Shown here piece by piece: positions 61,780-64,000 of a DNA stretch of 64,000 nucleotides. Made by a program: the position numbers and the translations under genes. Where the stretch lies: positions 558,001-622,000 of the forward strand of contig NZ_FQXA01000001.1 in NCBI RefSeq assembly GCF_900129835.1, written 5' to 3'. Positions within the stretch are counted from its first letter, which is position 1. Every line of letters begins with the position of its first letter. The notes under the pieces are model-generated. The model was not told the origin of the DNA. It searched no databases and saw nothing but the letters and a program-made list of their open reading frames with translations. This stretch comes from Stutzerimonas xanthomarina DSM 18231 (GTDB lineage Bacteria > Pseudomonadota > Gammaproteobacteria > Pseudomonadales > Pseudomonadaceae).

Positions 61780-62574
61780 CTAGCGAATCAGACCTTCCAG
61801 CGGCGAAGAGGCACTTGCATAGAGTTTCTTCGGCATGCGGCCAGCCAGATAGGCCAGACGGCCGGCGTCGATCGCGTACTTCATGGCCTCAGCCATCAGC
61901 ACCGGATTCTGCGCGTGTGCAATGGCGCTGTTCATCAGCACAGCTTCGCAACCGAGTTCCATGGCGATGGTCGCGTCGGATGCCGTGCCGACCCCGGCGT
62001 CAACCAGAACCGGAACCTTGGCTTCTTCAAGAATGATGCGCAGATTGTAGGGGTTGCAGATACCCAACCCCGTACCGATCAGGCCGGCCAGCGGCATGAC
62101 CGCGATGCAGCCCATTTCGGCCAGCTGGCGGGCAATGATCGGGTCGTCGCTGGTGTACACCATGACGTCAAAACCGTCCTTGACCAGCACTTCTGCTGCC
62201 TTGAGGGTTTCAATCACGTTGGGGAACAGGGTCTTTTGATCTGCCAGTACTTCCAGCTTGACCAGCTTGTGCCCGTCGAGCAGTTCACGGGCCAGGCGGC
62301 AGGTGCGCACAGCCTCTTCGGCGTCATAGCAACCGGCAGTGTTCGGCAGGATCGTATAGCGGTCCGGCGAGATCACATCCAGCAAATTAGGCTCGCCCGG
62401 GTTCTGGCCGATGTTGGTACGGCGCACCGCAACGGTGACGATCTGCGCACCGGACGCTTCGATGGCGGCTCGGGTCTCGTCGAGATCCTTGTATTTACCG
62501 GTGCCTACCAGCAGGCGCGACTGATAGGTGCGGCCAGCAAGCGTGAAGGGTTTGTCGTGCGGAACTGGGCTCAT
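61780..62574 (-). CDS. thiG: Thiazole synthase ThiG
   Basis: ThiG forms the thiazole ring of thiamin from deoxyxylulose phosphate, dehydroglycine and ThiS-thiocarboxylate. The 264-residue TIM barrel shows [38 protein letters not shown] and [14 protein letters not shown]. It is in an operon with thiS. Confidence 0.96.
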   Translation of the reverse strand: MSPVPHDKPFTLAGRTYQSRLLVGTGKYKDLDETRAAIEASGAQIVTVAVRRTNIGQNPGEPNLLDVISPDRYTILPNTAGCYDAEEAVRTCRLARELLDGHKLVKLEVLADQKTLFPNVIETLKAAEVLVKDGFDVMVYTSDDPIIARQLAEMGCIAVMPLAGLIGTGLGICNPYNLRIILEEAKVPVLVDAGVGTASDATIAMELGCEAVLMNSAIAHAQNPVLMAEAMKYAIDAGRLAYLAGRMPKKLYASASSPLEGLIR

Positions 62575-62660
62575 GCGACCATCCTGTACAGATCAAATGA
62601 AGCGTGAATTACGCCGCTGCACGGGCGACGTCCGGGAATATCGACGCGGCGGGGCTCGTG

Positions 62661-62861
62661 TCAGCCGCCACCAATCGCATGTACGACTTCGATCTGGTCG
62701 CCCTCGACCAGCTCCGTCGCGGCATGTTGGCTACGCGGCACGATCTCGCGATTGAGCTCGACCGCCAGTCGGCGCCCAGTCAGCTCCAGGCGCTGCAGCA
62801 GATCGGCCACCGACTGACCGTCAGGGAGCTCGTAGCGCTCGCCGTTCAACTGGATGTGCAT
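62661..62861 (-). CDS. thiS: Sulfur carrier protein ThiS
   Basis: The 66-residue ubiquitin-fold protein from MHIQLNGERYELPDGQSV ends in the glycine tail (HAIGGG) that is adenylated and thiocarboxylated. A longer frame with MVAIT is possible. It precedes thiG by 86 bases. No TPP riboswitch is recognisable upstream. Confidence 0.93.
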   Translation of the reverse strand: MHIQLNGERYELPDGQSVADLLQRLELTGRRLAVELNREIVPRSQHAATELVEGDQIEVVHAIGGG

Positions 62862-62891
62862 AGTGATCGCCACCATTGCGAAAGGGCCAGC

Positions 62892-62920
62892 ATTCTAGCC
62901 CGATCGACTCGGTCCACCAA
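62892..62920 (-). promoter_or_regulatory. Candidate thiS promoter
   Basis: On the minus strand TTGGTG (62915-62920) and TAGAAT (62892-62897) are separated by 17 bases, about 31 bases before the thiS start. Confidence 0.6.
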
Positions 62921-62965
62921 GGCAGCCGCAGCCACCATTCATCCCCGCCGCAAGCGTACGACCGA

Positions 62966-63340
62966 TCAGACGCGCAGGTTCCAGGCCGCCACCATCAAAC
63001 AGATCCAGCCGGCCAGAAACGCCGTACCACCAATTGGCGTGATGATTCCAAGCTTGCCGATGCCCGTCAGAGCCAGCAGATAGAGACTGCCGGAAAACAA
63101 CAGGACACCCAGCGTGAACAGGCTACCTGCTGCGATCAGCAAACGGCTCGGCGCATGCAGCGCCAGCAAGGCGATGCCGAATAACGCCAGGGCGTGGATC
63201 AGTTGGTAGTGCACGCTGGTCTGGAACACGGCGAGGTAGTCAGCAGCCAGACGACTTTTCAATCCATGGGCTGCAAAGGCGCCAAGCGCGACGCCGGTCA
63301 AACCGAAGAATCCGGCGAGCATAAGAAACGGGCGAATCAT
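62966..63340 (-). CDS. DUF423-family membrane protein
   Basis: The 124-residue protein has four hydrophobic segments. The family's opening GLTGVALGAFAAHGLKSRL is at about residue 14, and the central YQLIHALALFG and C-terminal TPIGGTAFLAGWICLM are present. Its function is unknown. It is divergent from mtgA. Confidence 0.9.
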   Translation of the reverse strand: MIRPFLMLAGFFGLTGVALGAFAAHGLKSRLAADYLAVFQTSVHYQLIHALALFGIALLALHAPSRLLIAAGSLFTLGVLLFSGSLYLLALTGIGKLGIITPIGGTAFLAGWICLMVAAWNLRV

Positions 63341-63375
63341 TCGGGGGCCTTCCGGTCAGGGACTGTATGCACCGT

Positions 63376-63381
63376 TATAAT
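63376..63381 (+). promoter_or_regulatory. -10 element of a probable mtgA promoter
   Basis: A perfect TATAAT lies 30 bases before the mtgA ATG. No good -35 is seen at the standard distance. Confidence 0.4.
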
Positions 63382-63411
63382 GCCCGTTCTCCCCGGCTGC
63401 GACCACGCCCC

Positions 63412-64000
63412 ATGCTTCGAGCCCTGCTACGCCGACTCACCAAACTGCTGCTATGGCTGACCGCACTGTCCGTGCTACTGGTGCTGGTATTGCGGTGGGT
63501 GCCACCGCCCTTCACTGCATTGATGGTTGAACGCAAGATCGAATCCTGGACCAGTGGTGAAAGCATCGACCTGGAGCGTAGTTGGCGACCCTGGAAAGAA
63601 CTGCCGGACGACCTGAAGATGTCCGTCATCGCGGCCGAAGACCAGAAGTTTGCTGGCCATTGGGGTTTCGATATCGCGGCGATTCGCGCCGCGTTCGAGC
63701 ATAACGAACGCGGTGGTTCGCTCCGTGGCGCCAGCACGCTGAGCCAGCAGGTGGCGAAGAACCTGTTTCTTTGGTCCGGGCGCAGCTGGCTGCGCAAGGG
63801 CCTGGAAGTCTGGTTCACCGGCTGGATCGAACTGCTGTGGCCGAAACAGCGGATTCTGGAAGTCTATCTGAACAGTGTCGAATGGGGCGTTGGAATATTC
63901 GGTGCCGAGGCAGCTGCGCAGCATCACTTCGGTATTGGCGCGCCTTACCTGTCTGCCAGCCAGGCCAGTCAGTTGGCCGCTGTGCTGCCCAACCCCCGCG
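63412..64000 (+). CDS. mtgA: Monofunctional peptidoglycan glycosyltransferase MtgA (partial, C-terminus outside the window)
   Basis: The first 196 residues show a membrane anchor (about 8-32) and the GT51 transglycosylase motifs. These are AAEDQKFAGHWGFD (catalytic glutamate), RGASTLSQQVAKNLFLW, KQRILEVYLNSVEWG and FGAEAAAQHHFG. MtgA polymerises glycan strands from lipid II. The gene runs off the right edge. Confidence 0.95.
   Translation, partial: MLRALLRRLTKLLLWLTALSVLLVLVLRWVPPPFTALMVERKIESWTSGESIDLERSWRPWKELPDDLKMSVIAAEDQKFAGHWGFDIAAIRAAFEHNERGGSLRGASTLSQQVAKNLFLWSGRSWLRKGLEVWFTGWIELLWPKQRILEVYLNSVEWGVGIFGAEAAAQHHFGIGAPYLSASQASQLAAVLPNPR

Noticed and set aside
62877..62965. TPP riboswitch before thiS
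   Set aside because: The conserved CUGAGA and ACCUGAUC-type blocks are absent. Only a simple promoter is seen.

Overview
The window is chromosomal DNA of a Pseudomonas-type gammaproteobacterium, most likely the Stutzerimonas (Pseudomonas stutzeri) group. This is inferred from the high G+C content, protein similarity and gene order. The order ahcY-metF-rhlE / oprM-mexB-mexA / yceI-cytochrome b561 / bioA-rsmE / chpCBA-pilKJIHG / gshB-tonB-yqgE-ruvX-pyrR-pyrB-pyrC' / pilU-pilT / yggS-proC-yggT / metX-metW-rdgB-hemW-trmB-thiGS-mtgA is, from memory, that of the P. aeruginosa PAO1 core chromosome with local losses and insertions. No rRNA, tRNA, CRISPR array, prophage or insertion sequence was seen. 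Nearly all of the window is coding.

Left part (1-16.9 kb): a divergent LysR regulator faces a 2-oxoglutarate-dependent dioxygenase and a LysE-type exporter. Next come sahR-metK behind a perfect palindrome, a two-gene ABC exporter, a ferric-reductase-like flavocytochrome, ligB, three small exported proteins (one a cytochrome c'), a Na+/H+ antiporter, then ahcY-metF behind an S-adenosylhomocysteine riboswitch, and the RNA helicase rhlE. metK, ahcY and metF belong to the SAM cycle; one operon appears to answer to the SAH-sensing repressor SahR and the other to the SAH riboswitch.

Middle (17-41 kb): the mexAB-oprM-type RND pump operon reads leftwards. Its adaptor gene carries a one-base frameshift, and the regulator mexR expected upstream is absent. 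Then come cytochrome b561-YceI, bioA, rsmE and the complete Pil-Chp chemosensory cluster controlling type IV pili, with an unusually large hybrid kinase ChpA (about 2383 residues).

Right part (39.9-64 kb): gshB, tonB, yqgE, ruvX and the pyrimidine genes pyrR-pyrB-pyrC'. An inserted module follows: a TM2 membrane protein and a radical-SAM protein with its DNA-metabolism partner under a LexA-box-like site. After this lie the pilus retraction ATPases pilT/pilU, yggS-proC-yggT, a dynamin-like GTPase, metX-metW, rdgB, hemW, a DUF1329 protein, trmB, thiS-thiG, a DUF423 protein and the beginning of mtgA, cut by the right edge.

The region most likely to hold poorly described biology is the SOS-box-preceded radical-SAM pair (46.4-48.5 kb). 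The dioxygenase/exporter pair at the left edge and the dynamin-like GTPase come next.
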